Shown: piece after piece, positions 35,201-42,668 of the stretch | How the letters are laid out: each line of letters opens with the position of its first letter | Numbering within the stretch: the stretch's first letter is position 1 | Assembly (NCBI GenBank): GCA_015057635.1 | Contig: SVEB01000023.1 | Span: forward strand, 19,814 to 83,813 | Length of the DNA stretch: 64,000 nucleotides | Direction of reading: 5' to 3' | From: Lachnospiraceae bacterium | GTDB taxonomy: Bacteria > Bacillota > Clostridia > Lachnospirales > Lachnospiraceae | The notes under the pieces: model-generated | Database searches by the model: none | Told to the model about the DNA's origin: nothing | The model's input: the letters and a program-made list of their open reading frames with translations, nothing else | Position numbers and translations under genes: made by a program

Positions 35201-35975
35201 TCTCATTCTCACTGTTGACTACGTCAGGAAGCGGAGTTCCCTCCGGATCCGGTGTTGTTATCTTGATATCGCCTACAAGAAGCATTCCTGTTTCTGCAGG
35301 ACGAGCGTTCTCACCATGGAGTTCAAGAATGAAATTCGATGCCATGCCTGTTGAGGCAGTAATACTATGATGAACCTTCAGCCAGGTTTCCCCGTTGTAG
35401 CTGCCAATCCAGTCTGGATTCAGGTTATTGTACTCGTAGTCTCTCATGTAGGTATCCACGTTAGAGTATGTCGTTCTGATTCTCCATCTCATGTATTTTC
35501 CCTGTGCACTCTTCGGATAGTACACATCAAACTCAATCGTTGATCCTTCAGAAACCTCTACAGCCGGACTGAGTGGAGACTCCAGCGTGATTCCGCCAAA
35601 CGTGCTTTTTCCGTTATGTACATAATTAATCTGGAGCAAATCCGATTTTCCTTCGGAATCTGCAAATGGATACGAAATCATTTTATATGTTCCACCAGCG
35701 AAGTCGGCTGGAACACGGTTGTCAAGCGGTTGTCTTGTCGTCCAGTTATTCGTCGGCGCGGTGATTTCTATAGGCACTTGGCCAAGCCCCGGATCCGCAC
35801 GAAAATATGGATCTGAGTCGTCCGCCTGGGTATTCATATCGTTTTGTCCAACCATAATTTTGCTCCCCATTTCTTCGGTCGCAGCAACGGTAATAGGAAC
35901 AGGTGCAAATGTAGAAAATACCATAACACCTGTGAGGAGACGGGACATATTAATCAAGAATTTTTTATTTTTCAT
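32229..35975 (-). CDS. Multidomain GH10 endo-xylanase with cohesin-like and dockerin domains
   Basis: A 1248-residue secreted protein. Signal peptide (1-32). CBM22/CBM4-like module (about 65-245). GH10 domain (about 255-735): HGHVLAWYNQAPGW, acid/base Glu448 in WDVLNE, nucleophile Glu627 in SFSELDL. Cohesin-like module (about 752-873: AKVTTSTPKIDVSETAYVSL, FTVTYDPELLHFDP). Beta-rich modules (about 878-1115). Type-I-like dockerin (about 1188-1248) with two calcium loops, GDVNMTGRVDMNDAQ and ADVNGDMKINVLDAA. It hydrolyses beta-1,4-xylan outside the cell. Having both a cohesin-like and a dockerin domain in one chain could let copies chain together or dock on the neighbouring anchored cohesin-like protein. 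SD AAAGGAGAAA. A long hairpin terminator follows. Confidence 0.9.
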   Translation of the reverse strand: MKNKKFLINMSRLLTGVMVFSTFAPVPITVAATEEMGSKIMVGQNDMNTQADDSDPYFRADPGLGQVPIEITAPTNNWTTRQPLDNRVPADFAGGTYKMISYPFADSEGKSDLLQINYVHNGKSTFGGITLESPLSPAVEVSEGSTIEFDVYYPKSAQGKYMRWRIRTTYSNVDTYMRDYEYNNLNPDWIGSYNGETWLKVHHSITASTGMASNFILELHGENARPAETGMLLVGDIKITTPDPEGTPLPDVVNSENEKDVKPLKSVYNKENGLFMVGAIGTGTVNGTRARHYEIFVDGNNLKAEGTHPYGPNWLTSVTGEPLNGANTTPGLGEYRFPTNSYLAIRDSGTAGEYKSHGHVLAWYNQAPGWMRQMIPAHLASGYTGTSEFYGLGNGVTTTVAVDKEMARRVQFNHTMYVMRHFLSTDEKYGSSESRGIIPFNSWDVLNEEVHESRHSEIIPTDANSWRTSLKHTNWLVAMSDDEISGDITEHYIYLLFKYAHIAVPNAKMAAAYKANYASLPEYMKLDGHDTDGSIDAYVVDEPPKLTYNDYGTATRTKARTIYNMALELNTAWLSDPLYDGRPLIEVIGFQGHDSVGKTLASDNQYAMALCASLIDKGLLSGISFSELDLKLLPDAPGGGATAPEVLNVRQSDALGYQYALLYKMFAKFAPYIDHIMSWGVAGSGWQGSYVLFDQNNNANAGYYGAMDPDRFILGHSYLDDYFAGEYEKVSADYAVDLGDLGTYVPGTNSQTAKVTTSTPKIDVSETAYVSLHAGKNFAASEFTVTYDPELLHFDPDASVLNGAEYVESETGVLNFTDYGEENQSSYTLAYKPMKGGEAVVAVSGAAFGTQKEAETMDLTKTDLTPDSVIITILAGDYKVNLDEIYTGAASAAEGENYTFAPKDNVNYTYGDPVVTVGGIKAEVIKNEDGSWTVPNVNGDVVVTGTRTPKSYSIKFAYDGDLELTLPEDGTVTYGEDFSFKLPTSNVHGIVAEVMINGVAYTPTVQGGVVTVLGTDISGDISVRFIDILDAARVEIGGSAVNDVVNFVAYATPGEDYVLNLNKNALYKYAVTATINGKAYELTVNGDAYIVKGADFAADDVIAFNVEKTLILGEVEKIEYMKLDGAMLQMIVLRTKRLECKVYTYNGQEMLWSDKYDAYVLLNIIQDGAADVTDVFDLVEGKTVSIDYSGDVNMTGRVDMNDAQLIYNMYNLVENGSIRMEKYLRADVNGDMKINVLDAAMIVNTVLN

Positions 35976-36303
35976 CCTAGATTTCTCCTTTTCTTATGGC
36001 AACATCTAAAATCTTGTTTTAGAGTCGTCCGATTTTTAATTTTCGGAATTTCCGTTTTATCCTTCCCATCCTTTATGCGAGGTCTTATATAACACAATAT
36101 CAGGCTTTGGTATCTCAATGCTGTTTAAAATAAAAGTAGAATGAATCAGGTAATAACCCCGATCAAAAAAATCAGCTCCGTCCCCCTTCCTTTCTAATAT
36201 AAAATAACATGCCATACCGGCCCTATATAACCAATATAGCATGTCATTTTTTTCATGAAATACACAAAATGCAATCTCTTTTTTGCATTTTCCGACTTCT
36301 TTA
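35976..36303. other. Divergent intergenic region between GH10 and AraC genes
   Basis: About 330 bp; contains the GH10 5' leader. A 61-codon minus-strand frame (36057-36242) ends KTSHKGWEG but has no convincing SD and no known family, so it is not called. The AraC-family product of 36402-37298 would be expected to bind here. Confidence 0.35.
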
Positions 36304-36332
36304 TATACAGTTTTTTTTATGCATGATATAAT
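36304..36332 (+). promoter_or_regulatory. Promoter of the AraC-family gene
   Basis: -35 TATACA (36304-36309), 17-nt spacer, -10 TATAAT (36327-36332), about 70 nt upstream of the ATG at 36402. The -10 is consensus and the -35 is 4 of 6. Confidence 0.55.
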
Positions 36333-36401
36333 AATGATAGTCTGTAGGAGACAAAATGAAATGGGAATACTATAATTTGAACACTAAAAAGGAGTAATGC
36401 T

Positions 36402-37298
36402 ATGCAAAAAGATTATCATTGTTCTTATAGCATTTTAGGTACCGATGTCATATGTGAGTATAAGTGTGCTCACCCGCAGCTCCCGCCATCCATTACACTT
36501 CATAACCATGATGGTTACGAAATCGTATTGTTTTTAAGTGGAGAGCATGTAACTATTTATGTAGAATCGGAAAGAAAAGAATTAGTACGAGGCGATCTTA
36601 TACTAATTAATTCCTATACGTTTCATGGACTTAGCTTAATTGATTCTTCAAACTATGAACGCGTGGTCATTAATATTGAAGAACGATATCTAAAAAAAAT
36701 CAGTACAGAAAATACAGACTTATCTTGTTGTTTTCATCAGTCTTCTCCAAATGCTTTGAATCTGATTCATTTAAATGAGTCGGAGATTTCACACTTCATG
36801 GCCATTTCTTCTAATCTCGAACGTGCAATGAAGGAAGAACATTATGGCCATGATATTCTAAAACGCGCACTTTTATCCGAGCTTTTAATTTATATTAATA
36901 TGATACGTCCTGCTTCTGCCCCCCCTTCCTACTCCAATACGATACCCGAAATTGTCTCAAATACCTTTACATACATAGAAAAGAACCTGACGACTAATAT
37001 TACCGTAGAAAAAATGGCCAGGTCTCTTCATCATAATAGTGATTATCTAAGTCGTTGTTTTAGAGAGGCTACGGGCTATACGCTAAAACATTATGTACTC
37101 GCCAAACGAATTGCTTTAGCACAAAAATATCTTCGCGAAGGCTCTTCGCCTTATGACGTATGCTTTTTTATCGGATTTAATAATTATTCCAGTTTTTCCA
37201 GAGCTTTTTCCAAACAGATCGGTTGCTCTCCAAAACAATATCAGCTCATGTATCGTAAAAAGATAAGAGCCGAAGTATGCATGAATCGCCAATGGTAG
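36402..37298 (+). CDS. AraC-family regulator with cupin sensor domain
   Basis: A 298-residue regulator. N-terminal cupin/beta-barrel (about 25-105: SITLHNHDGYEIVLFLSGEH, RGDLILINSYTFHGL), typical of sugar-sensing AraC proteins. The C-terminal double HTH (about 195-285) reads KMARSLHHNSDYLSRCFREA and VCFFIGFNNYSSFSRAF with the terminal GCSPKQYQ motif. AAAGGAG lies 7 nt before the ATG. It is divergent from the GH10 gene, so xylanase control by a plant-sugar ligand is the obvious inference. Confidence 0.9.
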   Translation: MQKDYHCSYSILGTDVICEYKCAHPQLPPSITLHNHDGYEIVLFLSGEHVTIYVESERKELVRGDLILINSYTFHGLSLIDSSNYERVVINIEERYLKKISTENTDLSCCFHQSSPNALNLIHLNESEISHFMAISSNLERAMKEEHYGHDILKRALLSELLIYINMIRPASAPPSYSNTIPEIVSNTFTYIEKNLTTNITVEKMARSLHHNSDYLSRCFREATGYTLKHYVLAKRIALAQKYLREGSSPYDVCFFIGFNNYSSFSRAFSKQIGCSPKQYQLMYRKKIRAEVCMNRQW

Positions 37299-37308
37299 GA
37301 TGGTATCT

Positions 37309-37521
37309 CTACTGCCTTATCGCATTCCTTAGATTATATATTGAGAAAAACAAACAACACATTACTGCACCGAACAAAGCTACCAGTAAATATGGCGAAG
37401 CCCATACCGCTAATGTTTCGTAATTGTAATGCATCATATATAGAAAAGCATAGATCCATATCGCAACTGTCGCTGATTCAACAGCCTTCATCCCTATCAT
37501 TACATTCTCTGAATTTGACAT
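37309..37521 (-). CDS. Small two-helix membrane protein, unknown
   Basis: A 70-residue protein starting MSNSENVMIGMKAVESATVA, with helices at about 12-30 and 41-60, and a short basic C-terminus. SD AGGAAGAG lies about 10 nt before ATG 37521. Convergent with the AraC gene (10 nt gap). No known family recognised; it may be a conserved small membrane protein. Confidence 0.5.
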   Translation of the reverse strand: MSNSENVMIGMKAVESATVAIWIYAFLYMMHYNYETLAVWASPYLLVALFGAVMCCLFFSIYNLRNAIRQ

Positions 37522-37640
37522 TAAATATTCTCTTCCTGTGCTGCAATCATAGTGCAAAGCACAATCATAAAAAACTCAAAGAATCAGTAGATTCGGTTAC
37601 TATTGTTTTTACATCTGTGACAGAACCTGAGACATAAAAA

Positions 37641-37678
37641 CAGGATATCATTGTAATAAAAGCTACAACGATATCCTG
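37641..37678 (-). terminator. Hairpin terminator downstream of the hydrolase
   Basis: Arms CAGGATATC and GATATCCTG with an inner TTGTA/TACAA pair. On the minus strand it ends in CCTGTTTTTAT. It would end the unit that starts with the hydrolase at 38831, and it lies 32 nt beyond the short frame at 37710. Confidence 0.75.
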
Positions 37679-37709
37679 ATAAATTCTATACCGGATGATA
37701 TTTTGAATT

Positions 37710-37829
37710 TTATAAAAGTCCTGCATCCGGCATATTCAGCAGTAAAAGCGTCTTTGAAAGGTTTATTCTCTCAATATCCTCCTGGCTCTGGATGTCTAAT
37801 GGAGCAGAATTCATAAAATACATCCTCAT
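37710..37829 (-). other. Short frame after the hydrolase stop, unclear
   Basis: A 39-codon frame (MRMYFMNSAPLDIQSQEDIE to PDAGLL) lies in the same frame as the hydrolase gene, beyond its TAA, and ends just before a terminator. Composition is protein-like (amphipathic NLSKTLLLL helix). It may be a tiny gene or a remnant; no family recognised. Confidence 0.3.
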
Positions 37830-37871
37830 TGCTGCAGCATTGCTATTACAAAAAAGAATATAACCATAATA

Positions 37872-38831
37872 TTAATTGATGATCTCCCTAACAAATGTTT
37901 CGATATACTCTGAAACCTCATCAAAATTAGACCAGTATAGATAATGCTCCGAATCATCTATCACCACTTGTTTACTATTGTTAGACCATGAAGCCAATTG
38001 AATTTGCACATCGTTCCATTCTTTACCACTATCAGAAGAAAGAACTAGCACAGGTATTTCTCCTAAGGAAGGTCCTTTGGAAACGGTTTCTCCATTCTCA
38101 TTTATAAGCTTAATCGTGCTCAGTGAGGCAGGATTTCCAGCCAACTGATAATACATTGCTTTATCTAACTTCTTAACTTTCTTTGATATATTTTGATTTC
38201 TGACGCTCTCGCCATACAGTGGCAATAAAACACCCAATTCTCCCAATAGACGATTCACACCGAATGTCCGGATAAAGGCGGTGCCTCTGTTAAGTATTTT
38301 TGCAAGGAGTTCTGTATCGTTACTATAAAACTCAGGGCTTCCAGAGTCTAGAAATATGATCCCCTTCACTTTTTCCGGATTCATTTGCGCATATCGAATC
38401 GTCTCAAGAGAACCAAGTGAATGGCAGAGTAATATTACCGGTTTGTTTTGAGCAACGGTATCAATTAATATTGAAAGTTCATTCGCCAAGTTCTCAATCG
38501 TTCGTGGAGTTTTTGTATTTGAACTCCATCCGCTTCCGGCATGATCAAATGTCACAGTCTGCCCTATTGTTGATAACATATTTTGAAGAGCATAAAAATC
38601 CGTATAGGCGCATGGTGTTCCCGAACCTGTGATAAAGAAGAATGCGACCTCACCAGTGCCCTGCGAATAATAGTGTGCCTGGTATGTTCCCACATCAACG
38701 TATGCTCCAACTGCAGGATATCTTTTTCTCTCAGCTCGAACCATAATAAATTGCCAGATTAAACCTATTATTAAAAGTATGATAAGTATGATCGGCATAT
38801 AAGATTTCTTCCATTTACGTTTACTTTTCAT
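37872..38831 (-). CDS. Membrane-anchored alpha/beta hydrolase
   Basis: A 319-residue protein with an N-terminal membrane helix (11-30) and an extracytoplasmic alpha/beta-hydrolase domain: oxyanion strand FFFITGSGTP, nucleophile Ser138 in LLCHSLGSLET, and VVIDDSEHYLYW with the catalytic His near the end. FDHAGSGWS resembles the haloalkane-dehalogenase/epoxide-hydrolase group. Substrate unknown. SD AGGAGC precedes the ATG. Monocistronic or followed by a 39-codon frame, then a terminator. Confidence 0.85.
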   Translation of the reverse strand: MKSKRKWKKSYMPIILIILLIIGLIWQFIMVRAERKRYPAVGAYVDVGTYQAHYYSQGTGEVAFFFITGSGTPCAYTDFYALQNMLSTIGQTVTFDHAGSGWSSNTKTPRTIENLANELSILIDTVAQNKPVILLCHSLGSLETIRYAQMNPEKVKGIIFLDSGSPEFYSNDTELLAKILNRGTAFIRTFGVNRLLGELGVLLPLYGESVRNQNISKKVKKLDKAMYYQLAGNPASLSTIKLINENGETVSKGPSLGEIPVLVLSSDSGKEWNDVQIQLASWSNNSKQVVIDDSEHYLYWSNFDEVSEYIETFVREIIN

Positions 38832-39002
38832 CTGTGCTCCTAACCTCGGATTTGTAAATACTTAATATATTTATTGAAAGCTGCTTGGTTCTCCTTAAGA
38901 ACAAATAAGTTCATTTTTCTTAAAATCCATCTCTATATTTTACATAATAAAACCATTTTTTTTAATTGTCCATTCTATTACGAATTCTTTTGATGCATCA
39001 CT

Positions 39003-39653
39003 TTACATTTCATCCACGTATGCCACAAAATTACTTGCCTTAATCAGCTCCAGCATATCACTGTGCTTTTCCTTATTCGGAAATTTCAGTACAAATGCAA
39101 TACTTGTATATTTTCCAACCGTCCCCATGATCTCAAATTCTGTAATCACGATTGCCTGTTCCTGCAGAAACTGAACAAACTTATAAAATCCATCATCATT
39201 GTCAAACAGAACATACAGTCTGAGACGCTTGCTGGAAGATAGATATTTTGTCTGTATCTTTGCCCCAATCAGCATGGAAAAAAGGATGACAAGAAGCATG
39301 ACCACAGCAGCTTCATAAAAGCCTTCTCCAATCACAATGCCCATACAGGCAGCCGTCCATAAGCCGGCTGCCGTGGTCAGACCTTTGATACTGTGAAATC
39401 CGGTTACCATAATGGTTCCGGCACCAATAAATCCAATTCCGCTGATTACCTGCGATGCCATACGGGTAGGATCCGAGACTTGATAGGTCTCAAAGATATA
39501 GAGTCCTGACATGATTGCTGCGGCAGCTCCAACACAGACTAACGTATATGTACGAAGACCTGCTCCCCTTAGCTTTCTTGTTCGTTCAAATCCAAGCGCA
39601 GCCCCAAATGCCATTGCCATCACAAAACGAATTACTATTGTTGAAAATGACAT
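39003..39653 (-). CDS. MgtC/SapB-family membrane protein
   Basis: A 216-residue protein with four to five N-terminal helices and a C-terminal ACT-like domain (about 145-216). Family signatures: MAFGAALGFERTRKLRGAGL, then VISGIGFIGAGTIM and KGLTTAAGLWTAACMGI. MgtC proteins affect growth at low Mg2+ and inhibit the F1Fo ATP synthase in pathogens; in clostridia the function is unsettled. ATG 39653 is preferred; an in-frame TTG at 39659 overlaps the stop of the small upstream ORF, indicating coupled translation. It is the last gene of the operon with the ABC transporter. Confidence 0.88.
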   Translation of the reverse strand: MSFSTIVIRFVMAMAFGAALGFERTRKLRGAGLRTYTLVCVGAAAAIMSGLYIFETYQVSDPTRMASQVISGIGFIGAGTIMVTGFHSIKGLTTAAGLWTAACMGIVIGEGFYEAAVVMLLVILFSMLIGAKIQTKYLSSSKRLRLYVLFDNDDGFYKFVQFLQEQAIVITEFEIMGTVGKYTSIAFVLKFPNKEKHSDMLELIKASNFVAYVDEM

Positions 39654-39655
39654 AT

Positions 39656-39781
39656 TCAAGTGTTCACCTGCTTTCCCAGTTTCATCAACATTTTATAAAT
39701 TTCTTCTAACGGTAATGAGCCTGTTTGCAGAAGATACCTGTTTCGCCAGGCTTCTGCCCCAAAACGAACTGCGAAATTCAC
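39656..39781 (-). CDS. 41-residue ORF between the ABC ATPase gene and mgtC
   Basis: GTG 39781 with AAGGAG 6 nt upstream opens a 41-codon frame (MNFAVRFGAEAWRNRYLLQT to LGKQVNT), ending in TGA that overlaps the alternative TTG start of mgtC. It starts 11 nt after the ATPase stop. A perfect SD and tight packing in the operon argue it is translated. No known family; perhaps a coupling peptide or small regulator. Confidence 0.5.
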   Translation of the reverse strand: MNFAVRFGAEAWRNRYLLQTGSLPLEEIYKMLMKLGKQVNT

Positions 39782-39792
39782 CTTCTTTCTCC

Positions 39793-40869
39793 TTAAATAA
39801 TATGAATATCGCACGGATTAAACCTGACAAATGCATTCTCCCCTACCTTAAAGATATGTTTATGCTTTGGATTATACTCCATGAGTTTCACCAAGGTATC
39901 TCCCACCATCACATGATAGTTCTGATACGAACCCATAAAGCAGGAAACCACGACCTTACATGGCAGCTGTCCTTCCGTACCGAGAGTGGCTGATTCCGGG
40001 CGCAGTACTACCGTGCACCTGCTGCCAGCCGGTATGTGGTCCACCTGATCCACCTTCATCGCATAGTCCCCGATCATTACCATGCCGCTTCCGCCTTCTT
40101 TTTGCGTCAGAGTTCCATGTAGGAAATTCGCTTCTCCGATAAAATCAGCCACAAATTCATCAGCCGGATGATAATAAATATCCTCCGGCGTTCCAACCTG
40201 AGCTATCACTCCCTTATTCATAATGATAATCTGATCCGATAATGCCATGGCTTCACTCTGATCATGGGTCACATAGATAGCCGTGATTCCAACTCTTTGT
40301 TGAATATTACGGATTTCGGTACGCATTACCACTCGAAGCTTCGCATCCAGATTCGATAATGGTTCATCGAATAGCAGAACGCTTGGCTCCACCACAAGGG
40401 CGCGAGCCAGAGCGACACGCTGCTGCTGCCCGCCGGAAAGCTGGTTTGTCATACGGCCTTCCATTCCCTGAAGTTCTACAAGCTCTAAAATATCCATCAC
40501 TTTCTTTCGAATCTCTTCATGACTTAATTGCCGGATTTTTAATCCATAGGCCACATTATCAAACACGTTATAGTGCGGAAACAGGGCGTAGCTTTGAAAC
40601 ACCATGGCGGTATCTCTCTTATTCGGAGTAAGTTTATTGATTGGATCATCTCCCAAGTAGATTTCCCCTTCATCCGGACTTTCAAAACCGGCGATCATCC
40701 GAAGTGTTGTTGTCTTTCCACATCCGGACGGTCCTAAAAGCGTGACAAACTTCCCCGGTTCTATGATAATACTCGCATTGTCCACTGCTTTAAAATCTTT
40801 TCCCGTCTTTGGATCTTCATATATCTTTGAAATGTGCTCCAGCCGGATTCCTTTTGATTTTGTAATCAT
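39793..40869 (-). CDS. ABC transporter ATP-binding protein (Fe3+/phosphonate/polyamine type)
   Basis: A 358-residue importer ATPase. Walker A GPSGCGKT, signature NQLSGGQQQRVALARAL, Walker B VLLFDEPLSNLD, H-loop YVTHDQSEAMA, and a C-terminal TOBE_2 domain (about 280-358). This form is shared by FbpC (iron), PotA (polyamine) and PhnT (2-aminoethylphosphonate) ATPases. Its ATG overlaps the permease stop (ATGA). Energises the operon-encoded transporter. Confidence 0.92.
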   Translation of the reverse strand: MITKSKGIRLEHISKIYEDPKTGKDFKAVDNASIIIEPGKFVTLLGPSGCGKTTTLRMIAGFESPDEGEIYLGDDPINKLTPNKRDTAMVFQSYALFPHYNVFDNVAYGLKIRQLSHEEIRKKVMDILELVELQGMEGRMTNQLSGGQQQRVALARALVVEPSVLLFDEPLSNLDAKLRVVMRTEIRNIQQRVGITAIYVTHDQSEAMALSDQIIIMNKGVIAQVGTPEDIYYHPADEFVADFIGEANFLHGTLTQKEGGSGMVMIGDYAMKVDQVDHIPAGSRCTVVLRPESATLGTEGQLPCKVVVSCFMGSYQNYHVMVGDTLVKLMEYNPKHKHIFKVGENAFVRFNPCDIHII

Positions 40870-42584
40870 ATTTTTGTCTCCCCCTTAATTTTTCTGCTCG
40901 TCCCAAAAAAGCGCATAAAAAGATTCATAAACAGCACCGATACATACACAATAAGAATTAAAATGGTCGCATAGGCACAGGCAACACCATAGTATCCTTT
41001 TTCAGCAAATTCATTGATCTGACAGGTGATCAGTAAAAACTGCGGCGTCACTAACAGAATAATCGCACTGATTGCGGTAATGGATCTTACAAAGGAAGTA
41101 ACCAGTCCGCTGAAAAAAGAATCCTTGATAAGTGGAAGGGTCACAGTGGCAAATACTCTTCCGCTGCCGGCTCCGAGGTCATATGCCGATTCCTCTATGG
41201 ATTTATCAATCTGCCTTAGTGCAGAAATTCCGCTCCTTGTTCCAACCGGAAGACTTCGAACGATAAATACAATGATTAGGATTGCCCCGGTACCATATAA
41301 ACCGGCCATAACCCCGGAATGAAACAGACCATTGGCATAACCGCGAATATAGCCAATACCAAGCACAGTTCCCGGAACTGCCATTGCTAGCATTGATACA
41401 AATTCAATAAAGCCTTTGGATCTAAATTTCTTCTTCACAACAAGATAGGAAATGATCATGGACAGCAGCGCGGTAATCGGCGCCGCTATAATGGACAGCA
41501 GAAAGGAATCTTTAAATGCCTTAAATCCGCTGTATTTAAACAGATAATGAAACCACTTAAAGGTCAGGGAATAATCACGTCCCCACAATTTAAACAGCGC
41601 CCCAAACGGTATCATAATGTACATCAGAATAACAAAGATTGCAACGAGGGAACAAAAAATCGTCAGCGGAATTCTGACACTCTTATCCGAGATCAGCATC
41701 CTTGCACGGCTTGCTTTTCCGGTGAGAGTTGCTGCAGTCTTTCGCTCGAGATAATATTTTTGAATAAAGAAAAGAATCAGAGTCAGTGACAGAAGCATCA
41801 CAGACATGGCAGCTGCACCGGTGGAATCGTACGATCCGGTGACCTGCAGATAAATCGTTGTCGCTAATGTATCGTAATCCCCTCCAATCAGCATTGGATT
41901 GGCGAAATCAGCAACCGATTCAATAAAGGTAACCAAAAATGCATTTCCAAGCCCCGGAAGCATTAAGGGCAGGGTTACGGTTCTAAATACTCGCCACCTG
42001 GAAGCCCCCATATCCTGCGCTGCTTCCTCTAAGGATGGATCAATGTTCTTTAACAGCCCCTTTAACATCAGATAGCATACAGGGAAGAAGGTAAGTGTCT
42101 GCACCACTACGATTCCCTTTAGTCCGTAAACGTTGGAATTATAAATATGTAACAGCGATCTTGTCAGGATACCGCTGCGACCAAACAGCATGATCATGGA
42201 CAAGGAAAGAACAAATGGCGGTGATACCACCGGCAGAAGGGATACCACACGAAACAGTCCTCCCACAGCCTTACTTCTTACTTTTACATAAACATCCACA
42301 TAAGCAAATAACAGGCCGATTAACGTAGATAACAAGCCGGTGATCAGTCCTAACACAATGGTATTGCTAAATGCCTTGCGAAACCGTTCCATATCAAGCA
42401 CCCTGCGAAACACATCTAGTGTTACATGTCCCTCGGTATAAAAGCTGTCCACCAGCAAAACAAATAACGGATAAACAATAAATAAAACAAGAAACAGTAA
42501 CAGGACAAGAATCATTCCCATCATTACCGGATCCGACCATAATTTCTTCCTGTCCAGTCTTGCACTCTTACTTTTCCCATCCAC
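40866..42584 (-). CDS. ABC transporter fused double permease (FbpB-type)
   Basis: A 572-residue membrane protein with two BPD_transp_1 permease domains in one chain (about 60-280 and 335-560). Each has an EAA loop: EEAAQDMGASRWRVFRTVTL and EESAYDLGAGSGRVFATVTL. The fused form is typical of Fe3+ (FbpB/AfuB) and related phosphonate importers. Located between its binding protein and ATPase genes; overlap with the ATPase gene by 4 nt. Confidence 0.92.
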   Translation of the reverse strand: MDGKSKSARLDRKKLWSDPVMMGMILVLLLFLVLFIVYPLFVLLVDSFYTEGHVTLDVFRRVLDMERFRKAFSNTIVLGLITGLLSTLIGLLFAYVDVYVKVRSKAVGGLFRVVSLLPVVSPPFVLSLSMIMLFGRSGILTRSLLHIYNSNVYGLKGIVVVQTLTFFPVCYLMLKGLLKNIDPSLEEAAQDMGASRWRVFRTVTLPLMLPGLGNAFLVTFIESVADFANPMLIGGDYDTLATTIYLQVTGSYDSTGAAAMSVMLLSLTLILFFIQKYYLERKTAATLTGKASRARMLISDKSVRIPLTIFCSLVAIFVILMYIMIPFGALFKLWGRDYSLTFKWFHYLFKYSGFKAFKDSFLLSIIAAPITALLSMIISYLVVKKKFRSKGFIEFVSMLAMAVPGTVLGIGYIRGYANGLFHSGVMAGLYGTGAILIIVFIVRSLPVGTRSGISALRQIDKSIEESAYDLGAGSGRVFATVTLPLIKDSFFSGLVTSFVRSITAISAIILLVTPQFLLITCQINEFAEKGYYGVACAYATILILIVYVSVLFMNLFMRFFGTSRKIKGETKI

Positions 42585-42626
42585 AGATGATTCCCCTTTC
42601 TATTCAAAGATTGCTTCGAACACAAA

Positions 42627-42655
42627 AGAGGGGTGGTGAATCCGCCATCCCCCTC
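42627..42655 (-). terminator. Intra-operon hairpin after the binding-protein gene
   Basis: On the minus strand, GAGGGGGATGGCGG pairs with CCACCCCTC around a short loop, followed by TTTTG. It lies between the binding-protein stop (42669) and the permease start (42584). A partial terminator or 3'-stabilising stem here would keep the binding protein in excess over the membrane parts. Confidence 0.6.
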
Positions 42656-42668
42656 TGACTATAAGAGC

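Noticed and set aside
36057..36242. Minus-strand 61-codon ORF upstream of the GH10 gene
   Set aside because: No SD and no family; it lies in the leader/promoter region of the GH10 gene.
39511..39993. Plus-strand 160-codon ORF across the mgtC region
   Set aside because: Antisense to mgtC, the 41-codon gene and the end of the ABC ATPase gene; composition is that of a shadow frame.
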